5,974 nucleotides of DNA from Phototrophicales bacterium (GTDB lineage: Bacteria; Chloroflexota; Anaerolineae; Aggregatilineales; Phototrophicaceae). Position 1 is the first letter of the stretch; each line of letters begins with the position of its first letter. The notes beneath the pieces are model-generated. The model was not told the DNA's origin and did no database searches. It saw nothing but the letters and a program-made list of their open reading frames with translations. Location: positions 1 through 5,974 of the forward strand of contig PGTJ01000169.1 in NCBI GenBank assembly GCA_002794515.1, written 5' to 3'. Positions 1-5,722 of this stretch are shown in pieces. A program made the position numbers and the translations under genes.

Positions 1-445
1 TATACACACCGCGTAAATCTTTGCCCTTGAGGATCATGCGCTTGGGTTCGTCACTATGACCATCCCACACCTCTGCGCCTTCATGAGCGAATGCCGTCCA
101 CAAAGGCGGGTTCAATTCGCCCTTGCCTTTGTATTCAAATAAATTAGGCGCACCTGTGACACATTGTTCCAGTTCTGAACCACCATAATCCACCATCGCC
201 AAGACCAGCCTATCGGCATTGGGATGTGGCTTCACCTCACGAATCGCCGCCAAGACCAATTTGTCTCTATCCCAAACCAGATGATTCGATGTGGGTTGGC
301 GGATGCCCTCGACTTGGGTTTGTGGCACACCGATATAATGAATTTTGCCCACCTCTAAGCCCGCAACAGTCAACTTTTCGGCGAGCAATTCGGCGGGAAT
401 ATCAATCTCTACAAATTCTTTGAGCCATGAGAGTGGCACGAGCAT
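1..445 (-). CDS. pheT: Phenylalanyl-tRNA synthetase beta subunit, N-terminal part (cut by window edge)
   Basis: This is the first 148 codons of PheT, the large subunit of the cytoplasmic alpha2-beta2 enzyme that charges tRNA-Phe with phenylalanine; the family is usually about 800 residues. The protein starts MLVPLSWLKEFVEID, followed by LTVAGLEVGKI, the usual PheT opening. The EMAP/tRNA-binding OB fold follows, with HPNADRL at residues 74-80, CVTGAPN at 95-101 and KGKDLRGVY at the edge. The start at 445 is chosen because homology begins there and an AAGGAGA Shine-Dalgarno lies at 461-455, about 9 bases away; the ATG at 453 is in another frame. A 132-base gap separates it from the SGNH gene. 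No promoter or terminator is evident in that gap, so I infer cotranscription from the T-box promoter upstream of pheS. Confidence 0.96.
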   Translation of the reverse strand, partial: MLVPLSWLKEFVEIDIPAELLAEKLTVAGLEVGKIHYIGVPQTQVEGIRQPTSNHLVWDRDKLVLAAIREVKPHPNADRLVLAMVDYGGSELEQCVTGAPNLFEYKGKGELNPPLWTAFAHEGAEVWDGHSDEPKRMILKGKDLRGVY

Positions 446-468
446 ATTTGCATTTCTCCTTTATGATA

Positions 469-486
469 GGCATCGTCAGAGATGCC
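469..486 (-). other. Small hairpin just upstream of the pheT ribosome binding site
   Basis: The sequence shows GGCATC-N6-GATGCC, a perfect 6-bp inverted repeat ending 8 bases before the pheT Shine-Dalgarno. No run of T follows on the minus strand, so it is not an intrinsic terminator. It may be an mRNA stability or processing element between the hydrolase and pheT coding regions, or it may be chance. The rest of the 446-577 gap holds only a weak GGCG-N8-CGCC pair at 518-533. Confidence 0.35.
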
Positions 487-577
487 ATAACGATTGTGTG
501 GTGTTGATGTGATGTGGGGCGCAATCAATCGCCTCAATTCGCCCTATCAGTAGGCTTTAGCGAAAGGCATTGCGCCT

Positions 578-1720
578 CTAGCGCGGTATCAATGGGCGGA
601 TAATCGCCACAATTTCGTTCGCCATCGCCAAATTGCCGATGGCATTCAGATGATTAAAATCAATCCAGACGCGCTCGGTCTGATTATCCAACGCCCTACC
701 CAGATAAAATAGGTAATCGCGCTCATTGGCGGCTTGTTCCCATTGCGGATACACCCGCCAGAACAAATCGCTCAGACCGCCGGGCATCTCCCATAAAAAT
801 TGTTGTTCCTCTTCATTCACAGGGCGCTCAGACATGAACAAAATTGGTTGGATGAACGCCACAAACTGAATGCCATGCGCGTCTGATAACGCCTTCGCCA
901 TCGTGATATTATCTAAATATGTCTGAACGGTGGCATTCACAAACGCATCATCCAACGGGGGCAATGCCCAGTTCGGTTGAATTTTGGGCGGGTCGCCGAT
1001 AATCAATCGATAGGTGGCGGTTTGAGATAAAAAGCTCACCAACGCCTCGCCGAATGTCAGTGATTTTGGCGTAAACGCATCGGTATTCACCACGCGGTGA
1101 ATGGTCTCGTAATAAAAATGACTACCCGCAATGCTATTGCGATTCGCCGATGTGACATCATTTGCACCATCATAGAAGATGACCATATCGGGTATATCCC
1201 CCCGTGCAATGAGTTGCGATAGGCGTATCAGGTTTTGGGTGGATGTATAACCCAATTCGCCAAAATTTACCACACATACATCATCATCTATCAACGCGAT
1301 TTGCATCCCTGTGGGGATGGTGTTCCAATCTGGCACACCATAGCCCCACATGGTAGAGCCACCAAAGACATAAATACGATATGTATCATCACGGCAATCA
1401 GAGGCATGTGTCAGGCGGTTGCCGTTGGCGTTGATGTTGATGGTCTCGCCTGTGTAGGGGCGCGTTTGCCATAAACGATGTGGCATGTAATCCCATTTAT
1501 CTGCCTCGAAATGTTCGCGCCAATACGTTTGTGACCAATCTTGTGATTGATAATATTCCAGCGACAAAACCCGTTCTTTGAACGCCTCTATCTCGGTCTG
1601 TGTGATAGACGGTCTGCCCGACATGATGATAGCCGAAACCGCCTCCATCGCCAGCAATAAGATGAGCGTGTTCAGCACGATGATCGCCATGCCGATATAA
1701 ACCCGTCCGATAGATTTCAT
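578..1720 (-). CDS. Membrane-anchored SGNH/GDSL-type hydrolase
   Basis: This is a 380-residue protein from the Met at 1720; an in-frame ATG at 1729 would give 383 (numbering below uses 383). Residues 10-36 form one hydrophobic segment (YIGMAIIVLNTLILLLAMEA), a signal anchor that should place the catalytic domain outside the membrane. The SGNH blocks are present in order: YVFGGSTMWGYG with nucleophile Ser125, NFGELGYTS with Gly157/Gly160, YDGANDV with Asn190 (GxND), and WIDFNH with Asp357 and His360. The family includes esterases, lipases and acyl- or acetyl-polysaccharide hydrolases; the substrate cannot be read here. It lies between pheS and pheT on the same strand, 12 bases after pheS, so it should follow the same T-box control. 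A role in tRNA charging is not implied. The fold call is strong and the substrate is unknown. Confidence 0.88.
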   Translation of the reverse strand: MKSIGRVYIGMAIIVLNTLILLLAMEAVSAIIMSGRPSITQTEIEAFKERVLSLEYYQSQDWSQTYWREHFEADKWDYMPHRLWQTRPYTGETININANGNRLTHASDCRDDTYRIYVFGGSTMWGYGVPDWNTIPTGMQIALIDDDVCVVNFGELGYTSTQNLIRLSQLIARGDIPDMVIFYDGANDVTSANRNSIAGSHFYYETIHRVVNTDAFTPKSLTFGEALVSFLSQTATYRLIIGDPPKIQPNWALPPLDDAFVNATVQTYLDNITMAKALSDAHGIQFVAFIQPILFMSERPVNEEEQQFLWEMPGGLSDLFWRVYPQWEQAANERDYLFYLGRALDNQTERVWIDFNHLNAIGNLAMANEIVAIIRPLIPR

Positions 1721-1729
1721 CAATGTCAT

Positions 1730-1734
1730 CCCTC
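1730..1734 (-). promoter_or_regulatory. Shine-Dalgarno of the SGNH gene, overlapping the pheS stop
   Basis: On the minus strand the pheS stop TGA runs into TGAGGG. The GAGGG motif (1734-1730) is only 0-1 base from the ATG at 1729 but 9 bases from the ATG at 1720. This decides the start in favour of 1720. It also suggests translational coupling, because a ribosome ending pheS stops on the next gene's ribosome binding site. Confidence 0.6.
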
Positions 1735-2767
1735 AAAACTGTTCCAAGAAGCGTTGGTCATTCGCCCAGAAATAGCGAATATCGCTGATGCCGTGTTTGA
1801 GCAAGGTCATGCGTTCTGGACCCATACCAAAGGCGAATCCGCTCCATTCGTTGGGGTCGTAGCCCCCATTCCGCAACACCACCGGGTGAATCATGCCACT
1901 GCCCGCGATTTCGAGCCAACCGCTATGCTTGCATACCCGACATCCTTCCCCACCACACAAAAAGCATTCGACATCAATCTCCATACTCGGTTCAGTGAAA
2001 GGGAAGTATGAAGAGCGGAAGCGTAATTTTGCCGTTGGGCTAAAAAAACGTCGGGCGAATTCGGTGATTGTGCCTTTTAGATCGCTCATGTGGATATTTT
2101 TGCCGATGGCGATGCCTTCCATCTGATGAAATTGCACCTCACTCCGCACCGTGATTTGCTCAAATCGATAACACATCCCAGGCAAGACCACACGCAAAGG
2201 CTTGGTGCCGTTTCCGCCCAATTCGCGCATGGCGCGGATTTGCCCCGCCGATGTATGCGTGCGTAAAATCACATTGGGCGTGGTGGTATAAAAGGTATCT
2301 TGCATATCACGAGCGGGATGATGCGGCGGGATGTTGAGCAGGGTGAAATTCATATCATCCGTCTCGATGTCGCGGCTCTGATACACCTGAAAACCCATAT
2401 CACCCCAAATTTCAAACAGACGGCGCAAGGTGCGCGTGGATGGATGCAAACCACCAGTCGGTTTTGGACGACCGGGCAAGGTGATATCGACCGCGCCCGC
2501 TTCGAGGTCGTGCGCCAATTCTTGGTCGCTAATCAATTTTTCGCGTTCGGCATATGCCGCTTCGAGGACGGTCTTCACATCATTTGCCGCCTTGCCAAAA
2601 ATGGGGCGTTCTTCTTTGGATAACGACCCCATATTGCGGAGCATCTGCGTGAGTTGTCCTTTTTTGCCGATATATTGGCTGTCCCATGCGTCTAATTCGG
2701 CACGATTTGTCACCGCGCCAAGTTCGGCAAGGGCTTGTGCTTGTAGTGCTTGTAATTGGTCGAGCAT
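1733..2767 (-). CDS. pheS: Phenylalanyl-tRNA synthetase alpha subunit
   Basis: This is a complete 344-residue PheS, the catalytic class II subunit of phenylalanyl-tRNA synthetase, and it matches the usual family length. The N-terminal helical tRNA-binding arm (about residues 1-85) is followed by the class II core. Visible motifs are HTSAGQ at 171-176, MCYRFE (motif 2) at 198-203, FPFTEPSMEIDVEC at 255-268, a four-cysteine cluster C268/C271/C276/C279 leading into SGWLEIAGSGMIHP, and motif 3 GFAFGMGPERM at 310-320. The last residues are NDQRFLEQF. The start at 2767 is set by homology (MLDQLQALQAQ) and by GGAGG at 2782-2778, 10 bases upstream. The reading frame is open back to 2884, but those 39 codons lie in the T-box antiterminator and terminator and should not be coding. 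Confidence 0.96.
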   Translation of the reverse strand: MLDQLQALQAQALAELGAVTNRAELDAWDSQYIGKKGQLTQMLRNMGSLSKEERPIFGKAANDVKTVLEAAYAEREKLISDQELAHDLEAGAVDITLPGRPKPTGGLHPSTRTLRRLFEIWGDMGFQVYQSRDIETDDMNFTLLNIPPHHPARDMQDTFYTTTPNVILRTHTSAGQIRAMRELGGNGTKPLRVVLPGMCYRFEQITVRSEVQFHQMEGIAIGKNIHMSDLKGTITEFARRFFSPTAKLRFRSSYFPFTEPSMEIDVECFLCGGEGCRVCKHSGWLEIAGSGMIHPVVLRNGGYDPNEWSGFAFGMGPERMTLLKHGISDIRYFWANDQRFLEQF

Positions 2768-2811
2768 GTCACAAAATCCTCCATCTACCGTGACAACCTG
2801 ATGGATGCGGG

Positions 2812-3137
2812 GCAAACAAAAACGCCCTTCATCCACCGTATGCAAAAACTTGCACCACAGGGACGAGAGCGCTTTCCGACGCATCCCGCGTTACCACCCT
2901 GATTGATATGCCCAATAAGGCATATCCACTTCATTTTACCCGATGACGTTGGGTGAACGGGATGAACTACTCGACCACATCGGTCTTTCCCTCATCCAAC
3001 GCGCCAGTAATCAATCGATGATGACCGCACTCAAGAGTGAATTTTGCGCTTGCATCTCCTACCACTGCTTTCAGCCGATGGCATGTGGCTCTCTGTTGGC
3101 GCAACAGATCGCAAACTGTCTCTTTATTGTCGTTGTT
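2812..3137 (-). promoter_or_regulatory. T-box riboswitch leader, tRNA-Phe specific (UUC specifier)
   Basis: This leader RNA senses the charging state of tRNA-Phe and lets transcription continue into pheS when the tRNA is uncharged. Read on the minus strand it shows a specifier loop with UUC at 3041-3039 followed by A. The loop is closed below by AAGAG (3124-3120) with CTCTT (3037-3033) and above by TTTGCG (3115-3110) with CGCAAA (3048-3043). A stem II candidate is GGATGA (2997-2992) with TCATCC (2965-2960). Stem III is GATATGCC-N6-GGCATATC (2926-2905). The T-box sequence AGGGTGGTAACGCG is at 2900-2887, inside an antiterminator closed by CAGGG with CCCTG (2901-2897, 2861-2857). The UGGU bulge (2896-2893) complements the ACCA end of a tRNA with discriminator A, as expected for tRNA-Phe. 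The T-box consensus match and the UUC specifier are seen in the sequence; the mechanism is known for the family; the 5' end is inferred from the promoter. Confidence 0.92.
2814..2865 (-). terminator. T-box intrinsic terminator (attenuator)
   Basis: CGTCCCT (2865-2859) can pair with AGGGCG (2828-2823) with one bulged base. An inner perfect hairpin TGCAA-N4-TTGCA lies between them, and TTTTTGTTT follows (2822-2814). The 5' arm overlaps the 3' arm of the T-box antiterminator, so the two folds exclude each other. This makes the control transcriptional rather than translational. The U-tract ends 46 bases before the pheS start. Confidence 0.8.
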
Positions 3138-3143
3138 GTTGTT

Positions 3144-3173
3144 ATTATGTGCAGAAAACGGCACATCTGTCAA
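3144..3173 (-). promoter_or_regulatory. Promoter of the pheS T-box operon
   Basis: On the minus strand there is a perfect -35 TTGACA (3173-3168), an 18-base spacer and a -10 CATAAT (3149-3144, five of six matches). Initiation near 3137 would place the start just upstream of T-box stem I. The -35 begins 10 bases after the abiEii stop codon, with no clear terminator between. AbiE transcripts may therefore run into the T-box leader. Confidence 0.75.
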
Positions 3174-3183
3174 TTCGAGATTT

Positions 3184-4110
3184 TTAGTCTCGGTTTTGCC
3201 AAACACGGTCTGTTGATGACCAACGGAAATTTATCCCATCATCAGCAAGTACGATTGGCATCAGAAATGCCGCAACGCCCTTAACAACATGTTCAAAACC
3301 AAGTGATTTATCAAAATTGTTCAATTTTTTGACAAAGTTTTTCCATTGTGCTTGATTAGCCAAATTTGCATAAAAATCTTCGGTAAAAACCATCGGCGTT
3401 GTCTTGGGTAACGCAGTTTTGCGTTTTGCGAATGTTTTTTCAATAGCTTGTTTTAGAATATCGCCATCAAAATCAAATTGTTGGCTCATATACCAAATAT
3501 CATAAAAATCTTTTTGACGACTATTCGCCATACCCAAGGAAATCATCGCCTCAAATTTTTCTGAAATAACCGTATATTTTGGATAGGCACATAACTTTGG
3601 GGCTGGCATCTCATCAAAAAAAGTGGGGAATTCAACATTCTCCACTTTTGGGGTGATCACATCTCCAAATCCAATATCCACAGTCAATTCAACAAAAGAT
3701 TGAATTTTTGCTTTAAATTCTATGCGGATTCCTGTATATTGTTTCTCTTCAATAATCTGACGACACTGGATGCTATCTGCAAAAAAAGAGATACCATCAT
3801 CAAAATCGATAGGATATGTACAAATCGAAGCGAAAATCGCCTCCATTTGTACTAAATCTGGTGGACCAAAGGCAAGAAAATCCACATCACGAGTCACACG
3901 ATGACTTTTTCCTTGCCATGCCAATAATAATGTACCACCTTTCAGAATTAACTGGTCGGCATAAGGTGATAAACTCAGGCGGTAGAGGAATCGCTCAATG
4001 GCAAAACGCACCAGCAAATAATCGTGTGTTTCGCCACTGTGTTTCGATAAATTGACAAGACGCTGATGAACAGATGCCGAAACATTTTTCTTTTTATCTG
4101 GCTTGTTCAT
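3184..4110 (-). CDS. abiEii: AbiEii/AbiGii-family nucleotidyltransferase toxin
   Basis: This 308-residue protein belongs to the DUF1814/AbiEii group, the toxin half of type IV toxin-antitoxin and abortive phage infection systems. Members are nucleotidyltransferase-fold enzymes; characterised relatives block growth by modifying cellular targets such as tRNA. Visible motifs are LKGGTLLL at 56-63, RVTRDVDFLAFG at 71-82 with the DxD pair Asp75/Asp77, VDIGFGD at 144-150, SEKFEAM at 183-189, and SRQKDFYDIWYM at 197-208, the usual end signature with Lys200, Asp201 and Asp204. It appears intact and full length. The start ATG overlaps the abiEi stop by 4 bases (ATGA), giving coupled translation. Codon use is more AT-rich than pheS, suggesting acquired DNA. 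The exact target is not deducible. Confidence 0.92.
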   Translation of the reverse strand: MNKPDKKKNVSASVHQRLVNLSKHSGETHDYLLVRFAIERFLYRLSLSPYADQLILKGGTLLLAWQGKSHRVTRDVDFLAFGPPDLVQMEAIFASICTYPIDFDDGISFFADSIQCRQIIEEKQYTGIRIEFKAKIQSFVELTVDIGFGDVITPKVENVEFPTFFDEMPAPKLCAYPKYTVISEKFEAMISLGMANSRQKDFYDIWYMSQQFDFDGDILKQAIEKTFAKRKTALPKTTPMVFTEDFYANLANQAQWKNFVKKLNNFDKSLGFEHVVKGVAAFLMPIVLADDGINFRWSSTDRVWQNRD

Positions 4111-4706
4111 GCAATTACCTGAAGGTATGGTCTGATCACATTATGTACCCGACAAACTTTCGATGCCGACCATATTTCGTCTATGGTGACCCGTTTTTCT
4201 CTAATGGCTTGTTGGAGTGCCTCTAGTGCTACATCTAACCCTATTTTATTACGAAACTTAAAGCAGTCGGCAATCGTTTTGGCGACACCATATATTTTTA
4301 CAGAGACACCATGAAGTATATGTGTTTCTATACCATAGTGAAACGCATCACCCGAAAATCGTACAACATGAATTGGCGGATAATTTATCTGCGGTTTCCA
4401 GCTTGTACCCTCAATCGACAACCACACCTCAAAAGGAAGTTGCGTAGTCAGTCGATGAAACTGAAGTGCAGACAGCAAACTAATCACGGCATTTGGTGCG
4501 CGTTGGGCAACCTCTATCAATGCCATATGTTCATGATGACGATTAGGAAAGGCATAAAGACCGCGACCAATACGCTCAATGATGCCTTGTTCACATAGAA
4601 TCTGTAAATATTGTCGTGCAATTCCATGCTCTGTAAGGTCGCGTGGGCGTATAATACCTTTTGCTCGTATCAAATCCAGTATTTGGTCTATGTAATTGGC
4701 ACTCAT
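4107..4706 (-). CDS. abiEi: AbiEi-type antitoxin / transcriptional repressor
   Basis: This 199-residue protein has an N-terminal winged helix-turn-helix (about residues 5-55: KGIIRPRDL, then ARQYLQILCEQGIIERIGRGLYAFP). A C-terminal domain typical of AbiEi antitoxins follows (PNAVISLLSALQFHRLT, then VKIYGVAKTIADCFKFRNKIGLDVALEAL). In this family the protein neutralises AbiEii without binding it stably and represses its own operon by binding inverted repeats. It is the first gene of the operon, with its stop fused to the abiEii start. AGGA at 4718-4715 lies 8 bases before the ATG at 4706 and supports this start. Confidence 0.92.
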   Translation of the reverse strand: MSANYIDQILDLIRAKGIIRPRDLTEHGIARQYLQILCEQGIIERIGRGLYAFPNRHHEHMALIEVAQRAPNAVISLLSALQFHRLTTQLPFEVWLSIEGTSWKPQINYPPIHVVRFSGDAFHYGIETHILHGVSVKIYGVAKTIADCFKFRNKIGLDVALEALQQAIREKRVTIDEIWSASKVCRVHNVIRPYLQVIA

Positions 4707-4717
4707 TTTACATTTCC

Positions 4718-4737
4718 TATATACTTATTTGTATCTA
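4718..4737. promoter_or_regulatory. Inverted repeat, candidate AbiEi operator
   Basis: TATATAC-TTATTT-GTATCTA is an inverted repeat with six of seven bases matching between the arms. It lies between the predicted abiE transcription start and the abiEi ribosome binding site, and the edge of one arm overlaps the Shine-Dalgarno. AbiEi proteins autoregulate through inverted repeats near their promoter, so this is a natural candidate. The AT-rich context makes a chance match possible. Confidence 0.45.
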
Positions 4738-4744
4738 TTTAGGA

Positions 4745-4773
4745 ATGGTAAAATAAATTTTTGAAAGTGTCAA
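4745..4773 (-). promoter_or_regulatory. Promoter of the abiE operon
   Basis: On the minus strand there is a perfect -35 TTGACA (4773-4768), a 17-base spacer and a -10 TACCAT (4750-4745, four of six). Transcription should start near 4738, about 30 bases before abiEi, so the operon has its own promoter. Confidence 0.7.
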
Positions 4774-4834
4774 GCAAACGGATGAGCAAAACCCCCAATA
4801 ATAACCCCTATGACCCCTTATTACCATTTAAGGC

Positions 4835-4876
4835 TTGATTAAACCTCTTGACGGCTATTATAATATGGGGTATAGT
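4835..4876 (+). promoter_or_regulatory. Two overlapping promoter candidates for the HTH gene
   Basis: The better-placed one is TTGACG (4848-4853), 17 bases, TATAGT (4871-4876), giving a start near 4883. The second is TTGATT (4835-4840), 18 bases, TATAAT (4859-4864). They are divergent from the abiE promoter. Just upstream, at 4791-4825, ACCCC occurs three times at intervals of roughly 11-13 bases, which could be a regulator site. I see nothing else in the 4707-4907 gap. Confidence 0.65.
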
Positions 4877-4907
4877 CTAAAATAGTACGGAAAGGATGGT
4901 TTTTCGG

Positions 4908-5120
4908 ATGAATACCAACAAACTGATTATTGAAGATGGCGCGGTATATTCCCGCCAAGAAGCGGCAGAGGCGCTCGGCATCAGCCTCAGCACACTCAAA
5001 CGGCTCATCGCCAAAGGACATTTGCAAGTGAGCAAACCCGATGGAATGCGTCGAGTCTTTATCACAGGTGAAAGCATCAAAGCCTTCTTACAAGGCACAA
5101 CGATTGAGAAAGGCGCTTAG
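4908..5120 (+). CDS. Small excisionase/MerR-like helix-turn-helix protein
   Basis: This is a 70-residue DNA-binding protein (74 if the ATG at 4896 is used). The sequence YSRQEAAEALGISLSTLKRLIAKGHLQV, followed by RRVFITGESIKAFLQG, is the standard single-domain excisionase-type HTH with its wing. Such proteins act as recombination directionality factors or small repressors; which applies here cannot be told. The start at 4908 is preferred because AAAGGA (4891-4896) lies 11 bases upstream, whereas the ATG at 4896 overlaps that motif. It is transcribed divergently from abiE. The only mobile-element gene seen nearby is the IS607-type gene at the right edge. Confidence 0.8.
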   Translation: MNTNKLIIEDGAVYSRQEAAEALGISLSTLKRLIAKGHLQVSKPDGMRRVFITGESIKAFLQGTTIEKGA

Positions 5121-5328
5121 ATATGGTCGCCTACGGGCTATCGAACCAAACCCTTCACAATATCCATCGCTCCGATGCACGGCGCAATTGTGTCGCATTG
5201 TGTGCGATGGTGTCGCCCAGTATGGATACCAATTATCCATCGGGTGAAGTGGTGTTGGCGGATAGTCACCGAAAGTCTCATGACTGGTGGGAGTTTTGAC
5301 CACCTACCCCAATCCCTAGCATGTGGAA
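5121..5328 (+). ncRNA. Folded non-coding segment after the HTH gene (candidate structured 3' UTR or RNA)
   Basis: No convincing protein lies here. The stretch is rich in complementary pairs: CTTCAC (5153-5158) with GTGAAG (5244-5249); CCATCGC (5164-5170) with GCGATGG (5204-5210); ATGGAT (5222-5227) with ATCCAT (5235-5240) around a 7-base loop; AGTCA with TGACT (5264-5268, 5281-5285); GGTGG with CCACC (5286-5290, 5300-5304). TATCCATCG occurs twice (5161-5169, 5234-5242), so the ATGGAT strand could pair with either copy. It would be the 3' part of the HTH transcript up to the terminator at 5382. No known RNA family is recognised. Confidence 0.4.
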
Positions 5329-5382
5329 AGGGACGTGAGACGAGGTTATGTATAAAACCCATCGGCTCACGTCTCTTTTTTT
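5329..5382 (+). terminator. Strong rho-independent terminator
   Basis: AGGGACGTGAG (5329-5339) pairs with CTCACGTCTCT (5366-5376): 11 bp with a single G-U pair. The loop contains a smaller GGTT/AACC hairpin, and the run TTTTTTT (5376-5382) overlaps the end of the 3' arm. It should end the transcript that begins near 4883. The strand is fixed by the T run and the G-U pair. Confidence 0.9.
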
Positions 5383-5400
5383 GCCGATGTAACGTGATGA

Positions 5401-5600
5401 ACTGCCCAACAATTCGCTCTTAGTCGTGCGGTGATTATGGAACGGTTGACCAAGTTCCACACCGAAGCAGAAAGGATCGGTCATGCACTCAGAAAGTGAC
5501 GGCGGTAACGCCAAGACCACATCGCACTACGACAGCCCACTGAATAGTCAGGAACAAAGGTGGGAGTTGGTCGTAATCCTTGACTAAACGGTAAGAACGC
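5401..5600 (+). ncRNA. Multi-branched, pseudoknotted structured RNA; possibly HEARO/omega-RNA-like
   Basis: This stretch lacks a credible ORF but shows a consistent fold. GTCGT+GCGGTG (5423-5433) pairs with CATCGC...ACGAC (5520-5533) and encloses TGGAAC/GTTCCA (5438-5443, 5454-5459), CACT/AGTG (5486-5489, 5495-5498) and GGCG-GTAA-CGCC (5501-5512), a GNRA tetraloop. Downstream, TACGAC (5528-5533) and CCCAC (5536-5540) pair with GTGGG (5560-5564) and GTCGTA (5570-5575). TAGTCAGGA inside that loop (5545-5553) pairs with TCCTTGACTA (5577-5586), giving a pseudoknot. Size, pseudoknot, GNRA hairpin and the adjacent IS607-type gene resemble the guide RNAs of IscB/IsrB (HEARO), but I cannot search Rfam. 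G-U pairs and the GNRA loop favour the plus strand. A structured RNA is likely; the family is tentative. Confidence 0.55.
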
Positions 5601-5722
5601 GATTCATAAGGCAAGCACTTTTACACGAGACACTACTGTATTGTTATCTGCGAAAACGGACACGAGAGCTAGGGATTTAAGATAGCACAACCATCCTTCA
5701 TCCAACACATTTATCGGCAAAT
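5601..5722. other. Intergenic stretch without recognisable genes
   Basis: I see no ORF with protein-like composition and no promoter. ACACGAG occurs at 5623 and 5660 and again at 5758, and GCTA/TAGC could form a weak hairpin at 5668-5686. If the upstream RNA belongs to a small mobile element, its right end may lie here, but no clear boundary is visible. Confidence 0.4.

Noticed and set aside
2768..2884. N-terminal 39-codon extension of pheS
   Set aside because: It coincides with the T-box antiterminator, the terminator and its U-tract, and the homology and GGAGG site start PheS at 2767.
3006..3101. GCGCCA/TGGCGC pair as the base of T-box stem I
   Set aside because: It is perfect but does not place UUC in an internal loop; the AAGAG/CTCTT and TTTGCG/CGCAAA helices flank the specifier correctly.
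3176..3192. CGAGA-N7-TCTCG hairpin at the abiEii stop as a terminator
   Set aside because: The stem is only 5 bp and no T run follows on the minus strand; the pheS -35 box begins directly after it.
5088..5303. 71-codon minus-strand ORF opposite the HTH 3' end
   Set aside because: It has no clear ribosome binding site or family motif, and the sequence is better explained by RNA helices on the plus strand.
5175..5423. 82-codon plus-strand ORF after the HTH gene
   Set aside because: The translation is rich in Cys and Trp with no recognisable motif, and it runs through the intrinsic terminator at 5329-5382.
5577..5600. Group I intron R-like element (TTGACTAAACGG), which would suggest an IStron
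   Set aside because: No matching P, Q or S elements were found, and TGACTA pairs with an upstream TAGTCA instead of a downstream one, which is the wrong order for P7.
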